Shown here: positions 15,594-24,834 of the stretch, in pieces
How the letters are laid out: every line of letters begins with the position of its first letter
How positions within the stretch are numbered: the first letter of the stretch is position 1
From: an uncultured Oscillospiraceae bacterium
Lineage (GTDB): Bacteria > Bacillota > Clostridia > Oscillospirales > Oscillospiraceae
Direction: 5' to 3'
NCBI GenBank assembly: GCA_934589705.1
Contig: CAKTOH010000002.1
Span: 124,001 to 188,000 of the forward strand
DNA length: 64,000 bases
Notes under the pieces: model-generated
Told to the model about the DNA's origin: nothing
The model's database searches: none
Seen by the model: only the letters and a program-made list of their open reading frames with translations
Position numbers and translations under genes: made by a program

Positions 15594-15609
15594 TTTCCGA
15601 TACGTCGAA

Positions 15610-15635
15610 GGGGCTGGCGCATCTGCGTCAGCCCC
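15610..15635. terminator. Convergent terminator hairpin
   Basis: 12-bp stem GGGGCTGGCGCA / TGCGTCAGCCCC (one G-U) between the split gene and the leftward solute-binding protein gene. Confidence 0.6.
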
Positions 15636-15641
15636 TCAAGT

Positions 15642-16910
15642 TTATTCGACTGCGCTCAGGAAGTCCCGGGCGGCGGTCTCCGGGGAATCGTACTTCCCAT
15701 TCATGTAGGCCCGGGTAACGCTGTACCACTTGGCCGTGATCTCCGGGGTGATGATGCCGGTGTTGACGACCCGGCCGGCCAGTGCCTCCGAAGACTCTAC
15801 GTTCCGGTAAATGTCCGCCTGGACGGTATCCGCCGCCACCGAGGGCACGCCCTTTACCTTGCCCATGGTGTCGATCTCCTTCCCGGTGGCCAGGAACCGG
15901 AGAAACTCCATAGCATACTCAGGATTGGCCGCGTCCCGGTTCACCGCAAAGCCGAACCAGGGCTCCTGGTAAACGTAGTGTCCCCCTTCGCCGAAGGGCA
16001 CATACACGAAGCTGTACGCGAAGGGCGATGTCTGGAAGGTCTGGGACTTGCTTTCCCGCTTCTTCATGCCGCTGACCTTCTCGCTGTCACAGATCCAGAA
16101 GGGGGTCTTCCCCTCGAAAAAGCTCAGAATGGCCCCGTCATAGTTGTCCTCAGGCAGGGATGCGTTCACTTCCTCGTCGGTGTAGCCGTTGTCCCGGATG
16201 ATATCCAGAAACCCGAACACCGAAGCCAGCCGATCAACGGCCATCTGGCCGCCGGCTCTGGCACTTTCCAGAAACTCCATATCCGTACACAGGGCGGCGT
16301 TCAGTCCGCTCCGGGTCAGCTCGGCGTAAACCTTATTGGCAGGCCCCTGGATGGGGGTATAGCCCTTTTCCTTCAGGGTAGCCAGAACAGCAAGGAATTC
16401 CTGGGTATTCGTCGGAACGCTCAGGCCTTCCTTCTCCAGCAGGGTGTTGTTGACCACCATGCCGGTAACCAGCTGAGCCATTGGAATGGCTCTGAGAACC
16501 CCGTCAATGTTGTAGGTCTTCAGCATCTGCTCGTCGATGGCACTCACGTCCAGACGCGTCAGATCCCGGCACCGGGCAGGCAGCGTGGCATTTCTGGCGT
16601 TCATAAATTCCGCGCTGACCATCATAATATCCACCCCGGGATTCAGATCCAGATAGGCCTCCAGATCCCTTCCGCCCACCTGCCCGTAGGAGAAGGTGAC
16701 GTTGGGATAGTACCGGTTGAAGTCGTTGGTCACCTGATCCAGAGCCTCGAAGTTCCCGAAAAAGCCCAGAACACGCAGTTGAACGGACGCACAGGTATCC
16801 AGGCCGGGCTTAAAATCCCCCTTGCCGCTTTCCTGCTTCCCGGCACAGCCGGACAGCAGCACCGCCGCCAGCACCGCCGCCAGAAGGCGATAGGCTCTCC
16901 GCTTTTTCAT
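15642..16910 (-). CDS. Extracellular solute-binding lipoprotein (family 1)
   Basis: 422 residues with signal peptide and lipobox LLSGC (Cys near residue 22). The fold is that of sugar ABC-transporter binding proteins: FGNFEALDQVTNDFNRYYPNV at the start and GFAVNRDAANPEYAMEFLRFLATG near the end. No permease or ATPase genes adjoin it. Instead it lies 23 bp downstream of a hybrid histidine kinase gene and is co-transcribed with it. The pairing suggests it presents a ligand, perhaps a sugar, to the kinase's outer domain rather than importing it. The ligand cannot be inferred from sequence. Confidence 0.88.
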   Translation of the reverse strand: MKKRRAYRLLAAVLAAVLLSGCAGKQESGKGDFKPGLDTCASVQLRVLGFFGNFEALDQVTNDFNRYYPNVTFSYGQVGGRDLEAYLDLNPGVDIMMVSAEFMNARNATLPARCRDLTRLDVSAIDEQMLKTYNIDGVLRAIPMAQLVTGMVVNNTLLEKEGLSVPTNTQEFLAVLATLKEKGYTPIQGPANKVYAELTRSGLNAALCTDMEFLESARAGGQMAVDRLASVFGFLDIIRDNGYTDEEVNASLPEDNYDGAILSFFEGKTPFWICDSEKVSGMKKRESKSQTFQTSPFAYSFVYVPFGEGGHYVYQEPWFGFAVNRDAANPEYAMEFLRFLATGKEIDTMGKVKGVPSVAADTVQADIYRNVESSEALAGRVVNTGIITPEITAKWYSVTRAYMNGKYDSPETAARDFLSAVE

Positions 16911-16933
16911 ATAAAATCCCCCCTATTTTCGTT

Positions 16934-19114
16934 TTACAGGGTATGATTCTTGATCTTTTGCAGATATTGCCGCAGCTTGCTCACATCCACGGGCTTGGCA
17001 ATGTGTCCGTTCATGCCGCTGGCAAGACAGGCCTGCACATCCTCGGCAAAGGCATCCGCCGTCATGGCGACGATGGGAACAGTGCCGTTCTTCCCGGCAG
17101 GCAGAGCCCGAATGCGCCGGGCAGCCTCCAGGCCGGTCATCTCCGGCATCTGCACATCCATCAGGATGGCGTCATAGGTACCGGGCAGCGCGTTGGAGAT
17201 CACGTCCAGACAAATCCGGCCGTTCTCTGCCCGCTCGCAGGTATCGCCGCACTCGGCCAGAAGAATCTGAATGATCTCCCAGTTCATGTCGTTGTCCTCG
17301 GCCACCAGCAGGCGCAGACCGCTCACGTCCGCTTCCTGGCTTCCCGTCTCGCCGGTTCGGGTATCCGCCTGCCGGACAATGGGCAGGGACAGCTCCACCG
17401 TGAAGGTGGTTCCCTTGTTCACCTGGCTTTCGCAGTCGATGGTGCCATCCATCAGCTCTACCATCTGCCGGACAATGGACAGTCCCAGGCCGGAGCCCTG
17501 GGTCCGGTTGACCTGAGTGCTCACCTCCCGGGCAAAGGACTGGTACATATGCTTCTGAAACTCCGGGCTCATGCCAATGCCTGTGTCCGAAACCCGGAAG
17601 GTCAGGCGTACCCGGTTTTCGTCCAGCTGCTCTTCCCGGAAGGACATATGGATGCTGCCGCCGGGCGGGGTATATTTGACGGCATTGGACAGCAGATTGA
17701 TGTAAATCTGATTCAGCCGGATGGCATCGGCGCTGACCTGGGGACAGGCAAACTCCGGCACGTCATAGGTAAATTTCTGCTCCTTGTCCCGGGCTTGGGG
17801 GGTGATGATCTCCAGAAGCCCGGAAACCAGCTCCGGCAGGGAGATATCCGTGGGGGTCAGCACAAATTTCCCGCTCTCGATTTTCGAAATATCCAGAACA
17901 TCGTTGATAAGGGTCAGCAGCTGGCGGCCGGCATTGGCGGCCTTATTCAGGCACTGGGCAGCGTACTCCGGGTCATCCAGATTCCGCTGGGCAATGGCCG
18001 TCATGCTCAGCACCGCGTTCATGGGCGTGCGGATGTCGTGGGACATGGCGGACAGGAAATTGGTCTTTGCCTCGCTGGCCTGTCTTGCCAGCCGGGCCGT
18101 CTCCCGCAGCTGCCGGTTGACCCACAGCAGATGCCAGCCGTCCAGAAGCACCAGCACCGTCAGGCTGCCGCAGATGACCAGCACCAGAACCCAGGCACTG
18201 TCCTCGGTCACCAGCTCCGCCTCGGGAAGGAAGCCCACGATATCCAGCATGGAGTCTTCGCCAAAGGAAGAAAAATACCAAAAGCAGTTCTCGCCCCGGA
18301 AGTTTTTGTAATGCAGAGCGCCCAGCTCGCTCCCGTTCAGCTCCTCGGCAAAGTCGTACATCTTATTATAGTTATCCTGGAAATTATAGGCACGGATGTA
18401 ATTCAGGAAATTCTCGGATCGCATGGAGGGCGACTGCACCACATATTCCCCCGATCGGGTGATGATGCCCACCTCCGCCGACTGGTACTCTGCCGGGAAT
18501 ACCCAGCTTTTTTGCAGGGAGTCCGTAGGGATGGCCCGCAGAAGCAGATAGTCTTTGGTGCCGTTCTCCGTCCGGAGGGTCACACGGGCACCTACGCTCA
18601 CCGCGTTGGACAGGTTCTCCGAAAGCCGGTATTTGCCCACTACGCTGAATTGAGCCGCGGTGCCGTCGAAAATCTCCCGCATACTGCCGTTCAAGCGCCG
18701 CGCATAGTCGGAGGCATTGTCGGAAAACTTGCCGTAGGTGTCGATCTCCTCCTGCCCCGCCGGATAGTAGGCCGACCAGGCCCGCAGGGTATCCAGATCC
18801 ACAATGTGGGCGTAGCGGTTGGGGTTGGTATTGAGCTGCCGCAGAAATTCCAACGCCTGGGGCAGATCCATCTGGTTTTTTGTAATGTAAGCACTCCAGT
18901 TTTCCACATAGCCCCGCTCACCGTCCAGATAATTCTGGGCAACGGACTTCATGGATTCCACCGTGGCGATGAACTCGTCCCGCTTGTTATTCATCTGCTC
19001 CTGGTGGAGCCGGCTGGCGCAGACCACAGACACCGCCACCGTGAACAGGATCACCAGCAGATTGCAGAGCACCAGCGTGATTTTTCTCTTTCTTCCCATA
19101 AAATCGCTGTGCAA
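16934..19114 (-). CDS. Hybrid sensor histidine kinase with response-regulator receiver
   Basis: 726 residues. One N-terminal membrane helix ([21 protein letters not shown]), a ~270-residue extracellular sensor domain, and a second helix near 307-330. The HisKA domain has His358 in SHDIRTPMN, HATPase has the N-box and DTGIGM, and a receiver has phospho-acceptor Asp653 in [12 protein letters not shown]. The TTG at 19114 has GGAGG 9 nt upstream; the ATG at 19099 is poorly spaced. It is followed after 23 bp by the solute-binding lipoprotein. No separate output regulator is visible, so phosphotransfer beyond the receiver is unknown. Confidence 0.93.
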   Translation of the reverse strand: MHSDFMGRKRKITLVLCNLLVILFTVAVSVVCASRLHQEQMNNKRDEFIATVESMKSVAQNYLDGERGYVENWSAYITKNQMDLPQALEFLRQLNTNPNRYAHIVDLDTLRAWSAYYPAGQEEIDTYGKFSDNASDYARRLNGSMREIFDGTAAQFSVVGKYRLSENLSNAVSVGARVTLRTENGTKDYLLLRAIPTDSLQKSWVFPAEYQSAEVGIITRSGEYVVQSPSMRSENFLNYIRAYNFQDNYNKMYDFAEELNGSELGALHYKNFRGENCFWYFSSFGEDSMLDIVGFLPEAELVTEDSAWVLVLVICGSLTVLVLLDGWHLLWVNRQLRETARLARQASEAKTNFLSAMSHDIRTPMNAVLSMTAIAQRNLDDPEYAAQCLNKAANAGRQLLTLINDVLDISKIESGKFVLTPTDISLPELVSGLLEIITPQARDKEQKFTYDVPEFACPQVSADAIRLNQIYINLLSNAVKYTPPGGSIHMSFREEQLDENRVRLTFRVSDTGIGMSPEFQKHMYQSFAREVSTQVNRTQGSGLGLSIVRQMVELMDGTIDCESQVNKGTTFTVELSLPIVRQADTRTGETGSQEADVSGLRLLVAEDNDMNWEIIQILLAECGDTCERAENGRICLDVISNALPGTYDAILMDVQMPEMTGLEAARRIRALPAGKNGTVPIVAMTADAFAEDVQACLASGMNGHIAKPVDVSKLRQYLQKIKNHTL

Positions 19115-19174
19115 TCCTCTTCACCTCCGGTTTCGGCCTGCCGAAAATATAACAGGGCCTTTCACATGATGTTC

Positions 19175-19203
19175 ATTATAGCAGGAATTCTTTTCTTTGT
19201 CCA
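19175..19203 (-). promoter_or_regulatory. Promoter of the kinase/binding-protein operon
   Basis: Minus strand: -35 TGGACA (19198-19203), 17-bp spacer, -10 TATAAT (19175-19180). Confidence 0.6.
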
Positions 19204-19228
19204 CCGGGGGACGGTTTTTTCCCCTTTT

Positions 19229-19389
19229 GGAACCTCTGAATAAATCGTCTGCGGCTGGATAGCGGATCTTTTTCTCTATCCGTGCAGCTTCAAAAGTGGG
19301 CAATACACAAAGTATTCCTCCACTTTTGAACCCTTCGGCTAGCGAAAAATCTCTCGCTCCCAGCTCTTGCCGATTTAATCAGAGGTTCC
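19229..19389. repeat. 161-bp inverted-repeat element with nested hairpin
   Basis: Outer ends GGAACCTCTGAATAAATCG (19229-19247) and its inverse at 19371-19389 match at 18 of 19 positions. Inside, TTCAAAAGTGG and CCACTTTTGAA form a second stem. No coding potential. Looks like a MITE-type or structured-RNA element; the right end overlaps the region just after the TlpA-like gene's stop and may double as its terminator. Confidence 0.6.
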
Positions 19390-19393
19390 TTTT

Positions 19394-19945
19394 TTATTCG
19401 ATCAAAGAAATTCCGCGGCGTAAGGTATCTTCGTCAATGGCGCCGGTGGCGTAGGTAATGGCGTGACCCTGTCCGTCGATGAAGTAGGTGCTGGGCAGTG
19501 CGTTGACCCCATAGGCCCGGGCAGCGCTGAATTCGGTGTCATAGAACACCGGCAGGGTGTAGCCCGTCTTTTCGAGGAACGCATCCGCCTTTTCCCGGGT
19601 TTCCTGCATTCCGTCGGTCATGTTCACCATCAGAAACTGGACGTTCTCCCCCATTTCATTGAAAACCCGCTGAAAATCCGGCAGCTCCTGTTTGCAGGGG
19701 CCGCACCAGCTGGCCCAGAAATTCAGCACCACCGGCTTTCCCAGGTAGTCCGAGAGCTTCACCGGATTTCCGTTTCCGTCGTACACCGTAAAATCCGGGG
19801 CGGTCACATAGTCGCCGGTGGTCTCCTGCGCCAGCTGCTCCGGTGCCGGCTGGTTCCCCCGCAGGCGGCCATAGAGCACCGAGGCCCCGGCCAGAAGTCC
19901 CGCCAGCAAAACCGCCGCAAGCAGCCAAGTCCATTTCCGCTTCAT
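19394..19945 (-). CDS. TlpA/ResA-type extracytoplasmic thiol-disulfide oxidoreductase
   Basis: 183 residues: an N-terminal membrane anchor or signal (WTWLLAAVLLAGLLAGASVL), then a thioredoxin fold with the redox pair in FWASWCGPCKQELP and the cis-Pro strand NALPSTYFIDGQG. It reduces or isomerises disulfides outside the membrane. Its start overlaps the ccdA stop by 4 bp; CcdA would supply it with electrons across the membrane, so the two form one pathway. Substrate unknown; no cytochrome c genes are adjacent, so a role in cytochrome maturation is not supported here. Confidence 0.92.
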   Translation of the reverse strand: MKRKWTWLLAAVLLAGLLAGASVLYGRLRGNQPAPEQLAQETTGDYVTAPDFTVYDGNGNPVKLSDYLGKPVVLNFWASWCGPCKQELPDFQRVFNEMGENVQFLMVNMTDGMQETREKADAFLEKTGYTLPVFYDTEFSAARAYGVNALPSTYFIDGQGHAITYATGAIDEDTLRRGISLIE

Positions 19946-20619
19946 CCAATCCCTCCCGATTGCAGCAGTCCCAGCAAACGGCCCAGGGTTCCCGTGGCCA
20001 TCATCACGCCCACAAGGATCAGAAAGCAGCCGCTGAGACAGTTAATGATTCGATAATGCCGTTTGACCCAGTCAAAGGCGGTTTTCAGTCCATCGATGAG
20101 CACCGCGCTGACTAAGAACGGGATGCCAAGCCCTAAGGAATAGGCCAGGAGCATTCCCATGCCCTCCAGCGCATGGCCCCGCTGGGAGGCAAGCAAAAGT
20201 GCCGAGCCCAGGAAAGCGCCTACGCAGGGTGTCCAGCCCAGGGAGAATACCACGCCGAACAGAAAGGCCGAGAAAACCGACAGTCTGGGGGTATCCAGCA
20301 TCCGGCTGCCCCCCTGGAACAGATTCCAGCGGAACAGGCCCAGATAGTTCAGGCCGAAAACGATCACCACAATGCCGCTGAGCAGCTCCAGAGGCCGCCG
20401 ATAGGCGGTGAGCAGCCCGCCGATGGTACCGGCCAGGGCTCCCATGGCCATGAACACGGCGGTGAACCCCGCCACAAAGCCCAGGCCGCAGCCCAAAGTT
20501 CTTCCGGTGCTCCGCTCTCCCCCACCGGCAAAATAGGACACGTAGATGGGCAGCATGGGCAGCAGGCACGGCGACAGGAAGGTGACGACTCCTTCCAGAA
20601 AGGAAATCAAATACTGCAT
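19942..20619 (-). CDS. ccdA: CcdA-type membrane thiol-disulfide electron carrier
   Basis: 225 residues, six predicted membrane helices. The two redox Cys are in TFLSPCLLPMLPIY and SLGWTPCVGAFLG, each beside Pro as in the CcdA/DsbD family. It passes electrons from cytoplasmic thioredoxin to the TlpA-like protein encoded next in the operon. The ATG at 20619 has GAGGT upstream; the frame opens at 20637 without a better RBS. A thioredoxin gene (48644) is elsewhere in the window. Confidence 0.93.
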   Translation of the reverse strand: MQYLISFLEGVVTFLSPCLLPMLPIYVSYFAGGGERSTGRTLGCGLGFVAGFTAVFMAMGALAGTIGGLLTAYRRPLELLSGIVVIVFGLNYLGLFRWNLFQGGSRMLDTPRLSVFSAFLFGVVFSLGWTPCVGAFLGSALLLASQRGHALEGMGMLLAYSLGLGIPFLVSAVLIDGLKTAFDWVKRHYRIINCLSGCFLILVGVMMATGTLGRLLGLLQSGGIG

Positions 20620-20884
20620 AATGACCTCGCTTTGCAAATTTTCCGTTTTTCAGGCAGTCCGCGCGTCCGCAGGCGGGTCTGCCCTCACAGGGAATTATAC
20701 CACAAATTCCCATATTTTCCAGGGTGCTTTTTCCTTTTTTCCGTCAAAGATGTTCGTCCTTAGTATGCCCGGATTTCCCGGGAATCTCCAGGCTGCATCG
20801 TGATTTCCGCCGGTTTTGCGCCGCAAGTATTCGAAAAGCCTTCGAGTCCGATTCGCAAATATACATCCTGCGGCGTATAAAAAT

Positions 20885-20915
20885 CTCCCGGTAACGGAAG
20901 TGAAATTACCGGGAG
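20885..20915. other. Perfect 10-bp hairpin
   Basis: CTCCCGGTAA / TTACCGGGAG with an 11-nt loop between ccdA and tRNA-Arg. No T-run on either side; function unclear. Confidence 0.5.
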
Positions 20916-20925
20916 AAGGAGGAAC

Positions 20926-20963
20926 AAAAAAACGCTGCAAACCCCGAAAAAAGGCTTGCAGCG
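20926..20963 (-). terminator. Terminator of tRNA-Arg
   Basis: CGCTGCAAGCC pairs with TTTGCAGCG, followed by seven T on the minus strand. Confidence 0.85.
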
Positions 20964-20971
20964 GTGCTTTC

Positions 20972-21048
20972 TGGCGTCCCAGAGAGGATTTGAACCTCCG
21001 ACCCCACGCTTAGGAGGCGTGTGCTCTATCCAGCTGAGCTACTGGGAC
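20972..21048 (-). tRNA. tRNA-Arg (anticodon CCT)
   Basis: 77 nt including the encoded CCA. Acceptor GTCCCAG pairs with CTGGGAC, the D-arm GCTCAGCTGGATAGAGC and T-arm GGTTCAAATCC are canonical, and the anticodon loop is CTCCTAA. It reads AGG codons. Confidence 0.97.
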
Positions 21049-21123
21049 TTATGTCTTTGACCCGACTATTTTACCCGAGAGACGGGGGAATGTCAAGCAA
21101 AAACAGTACGTTTTCTCCGGGCG

Positions 21124-21169
21124 ACCTCATCCGCCCTCCGGGCACCTTCCCCTCTCAGGGGAAGGCTTT
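21124..21169 (+). repeat. Intergenic repeat family B copy
   Basis: Pattern CTCATCCG...CACCTTCCCCT...AGGGGAAGGCTTTTT. The same motif recurs near 33558, 35920, 36064 and 44416. The stem plus T-run can act as a terminator on the plus strand. Confidence 0.7.
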
Positions 21170-22618
21170 TTAGTTGTTCAAATCATGGTGGAAGGCCGGG
21201 CTGGACATATCCAGAGCCAGGAACCGGTAGCCGTTCTGGGTTCCGAATTTCAGGATGGTCTCCACCGCGTCCACGCTGTAGCGGTGGATATCGTGCTGAA
21301 GCACCAGAGATACGGGCTGCTCCTGAATGCCCTGGATCACGTTCCGCGCTACCTGGGCGGTGTCCGTAGTGGAGCCGGCATCGCCGGAGTAGACGTTCCA
21401 GTCGAAATACTGGAAGCCCGCCGCCTGGACAGCGCCGGTCAGGTAGGTCATGATTCCCACGCAGGTACGGCGGCTGACCTCGTTGGAGCTGCCCCCGGGA
21501 AAGCGCATGAGCCAGGACTGAACGCCGGTATTGTCGTAAATGGCTTTCTGAGTGGCCCAAAGGTCATCGAAATAGGCATCGGGATCGGCATAGACCTGGG
21601 CGTAATTGTGGGTGATGGAATGGGAGCCGATGCTGTGACCCCGGCGGACAATCTCCCGCATGGTTTCCCCGTCTTTGGTACCGATGACAAAGAAGGTAGC
21701 CTTGGCATTGTACTTGTCCAGCACGTCCAGAAGCCGAGGGGTGTAGGCACTGGGGCCGTCGTCAAAGGTCAGGTAAATCACCTTTCCCTCAGGATACACC
21801 GTGTCCGGGGGCTGGTGGGCGGCCACCTCCACGCTCCTTATGACCTGCGTCTCGTTGCCCCGGGAGTCGGAAACGGTATAGGTGATGGGATACACGCCCA
21901 GATTGCGCCAGTCCACTTCTCCGGACACCGCCACCTGGGCGGTCAGGTCGCCGTCGTCGTTGTCCAGAGCGGAGAAGCCCGGCTCAGAATAGGGTCTTCC
22001 CAGGTATATGCGGTAGTTTTCCCCGCCGGACAGGGTGATTTCCGGCGGAATGGAGTCCCAGTAGGGAATTTTTCGCTCTGCCTCGGCGGGATTTCCCGAA
22101 GAATCCACCACGGCATAGGTTACAAGCTCCGGGGTTTCCTGCCGGATGACCTTGTCCGTAATATCCCCGTCGTAATTGTCCCAGGCCTGAAAGCCCGCCT
22201 CGGTATAGGGGGCATCCTCGGTAAGGGTTTCCGGGTCATCCGGAGTCAGGGTGATCACCGGCGGCTGAGTATCCACCACCTGCACCCGGCGGGTCACTTC
22301 CCCGGAAGCAAACAGAGAACTGGCGCAATAGGTGATTTTATAGCAGCCCAGTTTGTCCTCAACCAAGTCAGAACGGGTATCATAGCGAATGTCTCCGGGA
22401 ACAAATCCCTTTCGGAAAAAACGGCTTCCCCGGACAAGGGCAGTGACTCCGGGCTCCTGATAGTGCTCCCCGTATTCCAAGGTAGTCTTCGGCTCCCCTG
22501 CCAGGGTCATTTCCATGGAGAACCGGTTGAACCGGAACAAAAGGAACCAGGCTGCCAAGGCCAGAACCAGCGCCAGACCCAGAATCCAAAGTCCCAGCAG
22601 CCACTTATTCTTTTTCAT
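21170..22618 (-). CDS. Membrane-anchored polysaccharide deacetylase with three Ig-like DUF5011 domains
   Basis: 482 residues. One N-terminal helix (WLLGLWILGLALVLALAAWFLLF), three DUF5011-type beta domains (recurrent PPVITL, YTEAGFQAWDNYDGDIT and YSEPGFSALDNDDGDLT), then a NodB domain with TFDDGPS (metal Asp) and HSIGSHSITH (metal His pair), RFPGGSS and LQHDIH. It likely removes N-acetyl groups from peptidoglycan or another surface glycan, with the Ig modules acting as spacer. The ATG at 22618 overlaps the pyridoxal kinase stop by 4 bp; the three genes 24380-21170 form an operon. Confidence 0.92.
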   Translation of the reverse strand: MKKNKWLLGLWILGLALVLALAAWFLLFRFNRFSMEMTLAGEPKTTLEYGEHYQEPGVTALVRGSRFFRKGFVPGDIRYDTRSDLVEDKLGCYKITYCASSLFASGEVTRRVQVVDTQPPVITLTPDDPETLTEDAPYTEAGFQAWDNYDGDITDKVIRQETPELVTYAVVDSSGNPAEAERKIPYWDSIPPEITLSGGENYRIYLGRPYSEPGFSALDNDDGDLTAQVAVSGEVDWRNLGVYPITYTVSDSRGNETQVIRSVEVAAHQPPDTVYPEGKVIYLTFDDGPSAYTPRLLDVLDKYNAKATFFVIGTKDGETMREIVRRGHSIGSHSITHNYAQVYADPDAYFDDLWATQKAIYDNTGVQSWLMRFPGGSSNEVSRRTCVGIMTYLTGAVQAAGFQYFDWNVYSGDAGSTTDTAQVARNVIQGIQEQPVSLVLQHDIHRYSVDAVETILKFGTQNGYRFLALDMSSPAFHHDLNN

Positions 22619-23445
22619 GCTTCTGCTTCCCTTCCGCACATTGCCATCAGCTCCGGCAGCACCGGCTCAAATTGAAGGCCGTACCAGTGGGTACGGTGAG
22701 CGGCAGTCCGGGCGATGGCCTTGCAGGTAAAGTTTGCCGCGCAAACCCCGGATTCATACACGTCTTTTCCGGAAGCAAGCAGACCGGTAAAGGCGGCGGC
22801 GAACAGGTCGCCGGTACCGCTGAAGTTGCCGGACAGCCGGGGATGGGAATAGGCACGGAAGCGCTCCCCATCCTTCAGAAGAAAGCCGCTGGTCTGCTCC
22901 CCTACCCCGGTCAGCAGCACCCGAGGAAAATTCAGCCGTTTTAGAAGAAATTCCCCATAATCCGCATCGGTTCTGTCCTCCCAGGGAAGCCCCGCCAGCA
23001 GGGCGGCCTCGGTCAGGTTGGGCAGGACAAAGTCCGCCTGGGCGCAAAGACCCTTCATTTTCTCCACATACGCTTCGTCAAAGCCGGAATAGAGCCTGCC
23101 GTTGTCCGCCATGGCAGGATCCACAATGGCAAGGCCGCCGGGGGCAAGCATGGTCTTTAAGACGGTTTCCGCCGTCTCGATTGCCGCCGGGCTTCCCAGG
23201 TAGCCCGTGAGAACGGCATCGAAGGTGATTTGGTTTTCCTTCCAGTGGGCGATGATCGGTGCCAGGCGGTCGGAAAAGCGGACAATTTCCGGCCTTCCGA
23301 AGCCGCCGGTATGGGTGGAAAGGAGCATGGTTGGCAGCACACAGGTTTCGTGTCCGCAGGCAGACAGCACCGGCAGCGCCACGGTCATAGAGCACTGACC
23401 CAGGCAGGACACGTCCTGGATGGTCAGAATTCGCAGTTGTCTCAT
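22615..23445 (-). CDS. pdxY: Pyridoxine/pyridoxal kinase
   Basis: 276 residues, ribokinase fold. It phosphorylates vitamin B6 vitamers to make PLP precursors. It begins MRQLRILTIQDVSCLGQCSMT as in PdxY/PdxK, has VLTGYLGSPAAIE, PNLTEAALLAG and the anion-hole motif GTGDLFAAAFTG. The start at 23445 overlaps the PfkB stop by 4 bp; the open frame upstream (to 23661) is an artefact with biased composition. Belongs to the ThiD/PdxK branch; pdxY is chosen over pdxK because of the SxxGxC start. Confidence 0.88.
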   Translation of the reverse strand: MRQLRILTIQDVSCLGQCSMTVALPVLSACGHETCVLPTMLLSTHTGGFGRPEIVRFSDRLAPIIAHWKENQITFDAVLTGYLGSPAAIETAETVLKTMLAPGGLAIVDPAMADNGRLYSGFDEAYVEKMKGLCAQADFVLPNLTEAALLAGLPWEDRTDADYGEFLLKRLNFPRVLLTGVGEQTSGFLLKDGERFRAYSHPRLSGNFSGTGDLFAAAFTGLLASGKDVYESGVCAANFTCKAIARTAAHRTHWYGLQFEPVLPELMAMCGREAEA

Positions 23446-24380
23446 AGGCACTCCACCGGATCCATATCCAGTCCCAGCTCCCGGGGCAGGAATCGGGGAC
23501 AGACCGCCTCCGTGGTGACGATGACGGAGGAAGCCAGCATGGCTCCGATCTGGCAGGCCTGCTTCATGCCTTTTCCGTAGGTCAGGCCGATGGCCGCCCC
23601 GGCACAGAAGGAATCCCCCGCGCCGGTGGTATCCACCACATCCACCTTCCGGGCAGGGCACCAGCCCTTCTCTCCGGTAAGGCCGGCGTACACCGCTCCC
23701 TCGCCGCCCATGGTGACGATCATGCCGGGAATCTGGGCTGCCCGGGTCTTGTCAGCCAGAATATCCGCCATTTCCACCGGCGTTTTTCCGGAATAATCCT
23801 CGCAGAACAGCAGTCCCGCCTCCTGGACGTTGCACACCAGGCAGTCGGTGTTTTTCAGGAAATCCCGCCGTTCCAGGGCAACGCTCATGTTGCCCACCAC
23901 GGCGTAGACCTTTTTCCCATGCTTCTGAGCCAGACGGAAGACCCGCTTGATGATCTCCTTGTCCAGGTCAATTTCCACAATGACGCTGTCGGCACTAGCA
24001 AACATCTCGTCCCCCTGGGTATCCAGGGTGTCAATGAGGGGCAGCATGTCCGGCCGGTTAGAAATGGAGGCCGCCACGTCCCCGGAATTGTCGAATACCG
24101 CCAGCCAGGTGCCCAGGCCGTTGGGGGTCGTCCGGATATAGTCGGTGTTGACCTTATGGGCCCGGAGCTTGCGCAGCACATCCCGGCTGTCGCCGCTGTC
24201 ATCCACCAGGCTCAGGAAGGTGGGGCGCAGCTCGCAATTGGCGATATCCTCCGCCACGTTCCGGCCGACCCCGCCGTGGACGCGCTCCACCCGTCCCACA
24301 TTTCGGCCTGTGGGGATAAACGCCGCCTCCGGAAAGCCCTTGATGTCTACAAAAATCATGCCGATGACCAAAATGCCCAT
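23442..24380 (-). CDS. PfkB-family sugar or nucleoside kinase
   Basis: 312 residues starting MGILVIGMIFVDIKGFP at an ATG with GGGAGG upstream. Family signatures are HGGVGRNVAEDIANC (motif 1) and VDTTGAGDSFCAGAAIG (motif 2, catalytic Asp). The N-terminal half resembles pseudouridine and ribokinase-type enzymes, but the substrate is not clear. First gene of an operon with pyridoxal kinase and the deacetylase, joined by 4-bp overlaps. The operon's promoter presumably lies near the hairpin cluster upstream; I could not place a good one. Confidence 0.88.
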   Translation of the reverse strand: MGILVIGMIFVDIKGFPEAAFIPTGRNVGRVERVHGGVGRNVAEDIANCELRPTFLSLVDDSGDSRDVLRKLRAHKVNTDYIRTTPNGLGTWLAVFDNSGDVAASISNRPDMLPLIDTLDTQGDEMFASADSVIVEIDLDKEIIKRVFRLAQKHGKKVYAVVGNMSVALERRDFLKNTDCLVCNVQEAGLLFCEDYSGKTPVEMADILADKTRAAQIPGMIVTMGGEGAVYAGLTGEKGWCPARKVDVVDTTGAGDSFCAGAAIGLTYGKGMKQACQIGAMLASSVIVTTEAVCPRFLPRELGLDMDPVECL

Positions 24381-24424
24381 ATGCTCTGCCTCCCTGTGAT
24401 TCTGGTAGTAGTATAATGCGTACT

Positions 24425-24660
24425 GAACAACGCAAAACGCCTTGAACGTCAAGGCGTTCAGGCATTTTTTGCGTTGTTCTGGTGCAAGGGTTTTGCGCTA
24501 AAAAGTGCAAAACCCTTGCACCTGCCGAATTGCATGGAACGCCATGCAATTCGGATACGCATTGATTTCTGTCTGAATTCCATAAAAACGGTTTCAAAGA
24601 GCCGTTTTTATGGAATTGCGCACCTGACGGTGCGTGAATAAGCCGCAAAGCGGCTTATTC
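24425..24660. repeat. Cluster of six consecutive hairpins
   Basis: Successive inverted repeats: 24425-24479 (outer 13-bp stem enclosing a 10-bp stem at 24436-24458), 24481-24522 (16-bp stem), 24525-24554 (13-bp, loop AACG), 24576-24617 (16-bp), 24619-24634 (6-bp) and 24636-24660 (11-bp, loop AAA). All stems are perfect. No gene lies in 24381-24834. Too varied in sequence to be a CRISPR array. Confidence 0.85.
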
Positions 24661-24834
24661 AGCAGACATTAGTATAGCATATTCCCGACAAAATGCAACC
24701 ACAACCCCGTCCCTTCCCTTTTCTCCCGAAAAACAATTTCCAGACTGTCATTGCGCCGGAAGTTCCGTCCTGGCACTGCGCGTTTCGCATACGCAGGGAA
24801 GCGGCGCATAGGCTAGAGGCAAAGGGGGAATTCC

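Noticed and set aside
16943..19243. Plus-strand open frame of 766 codons opposite the histidine kinase
   Set aside because: Antisense shadow of a well-supported gene; no signal, RBS or domain.
24425..24660. CRISPR array
   Set aside because: Stems are palindromic but all different; no repeated direct unit or spacers and no cas genes in the window.
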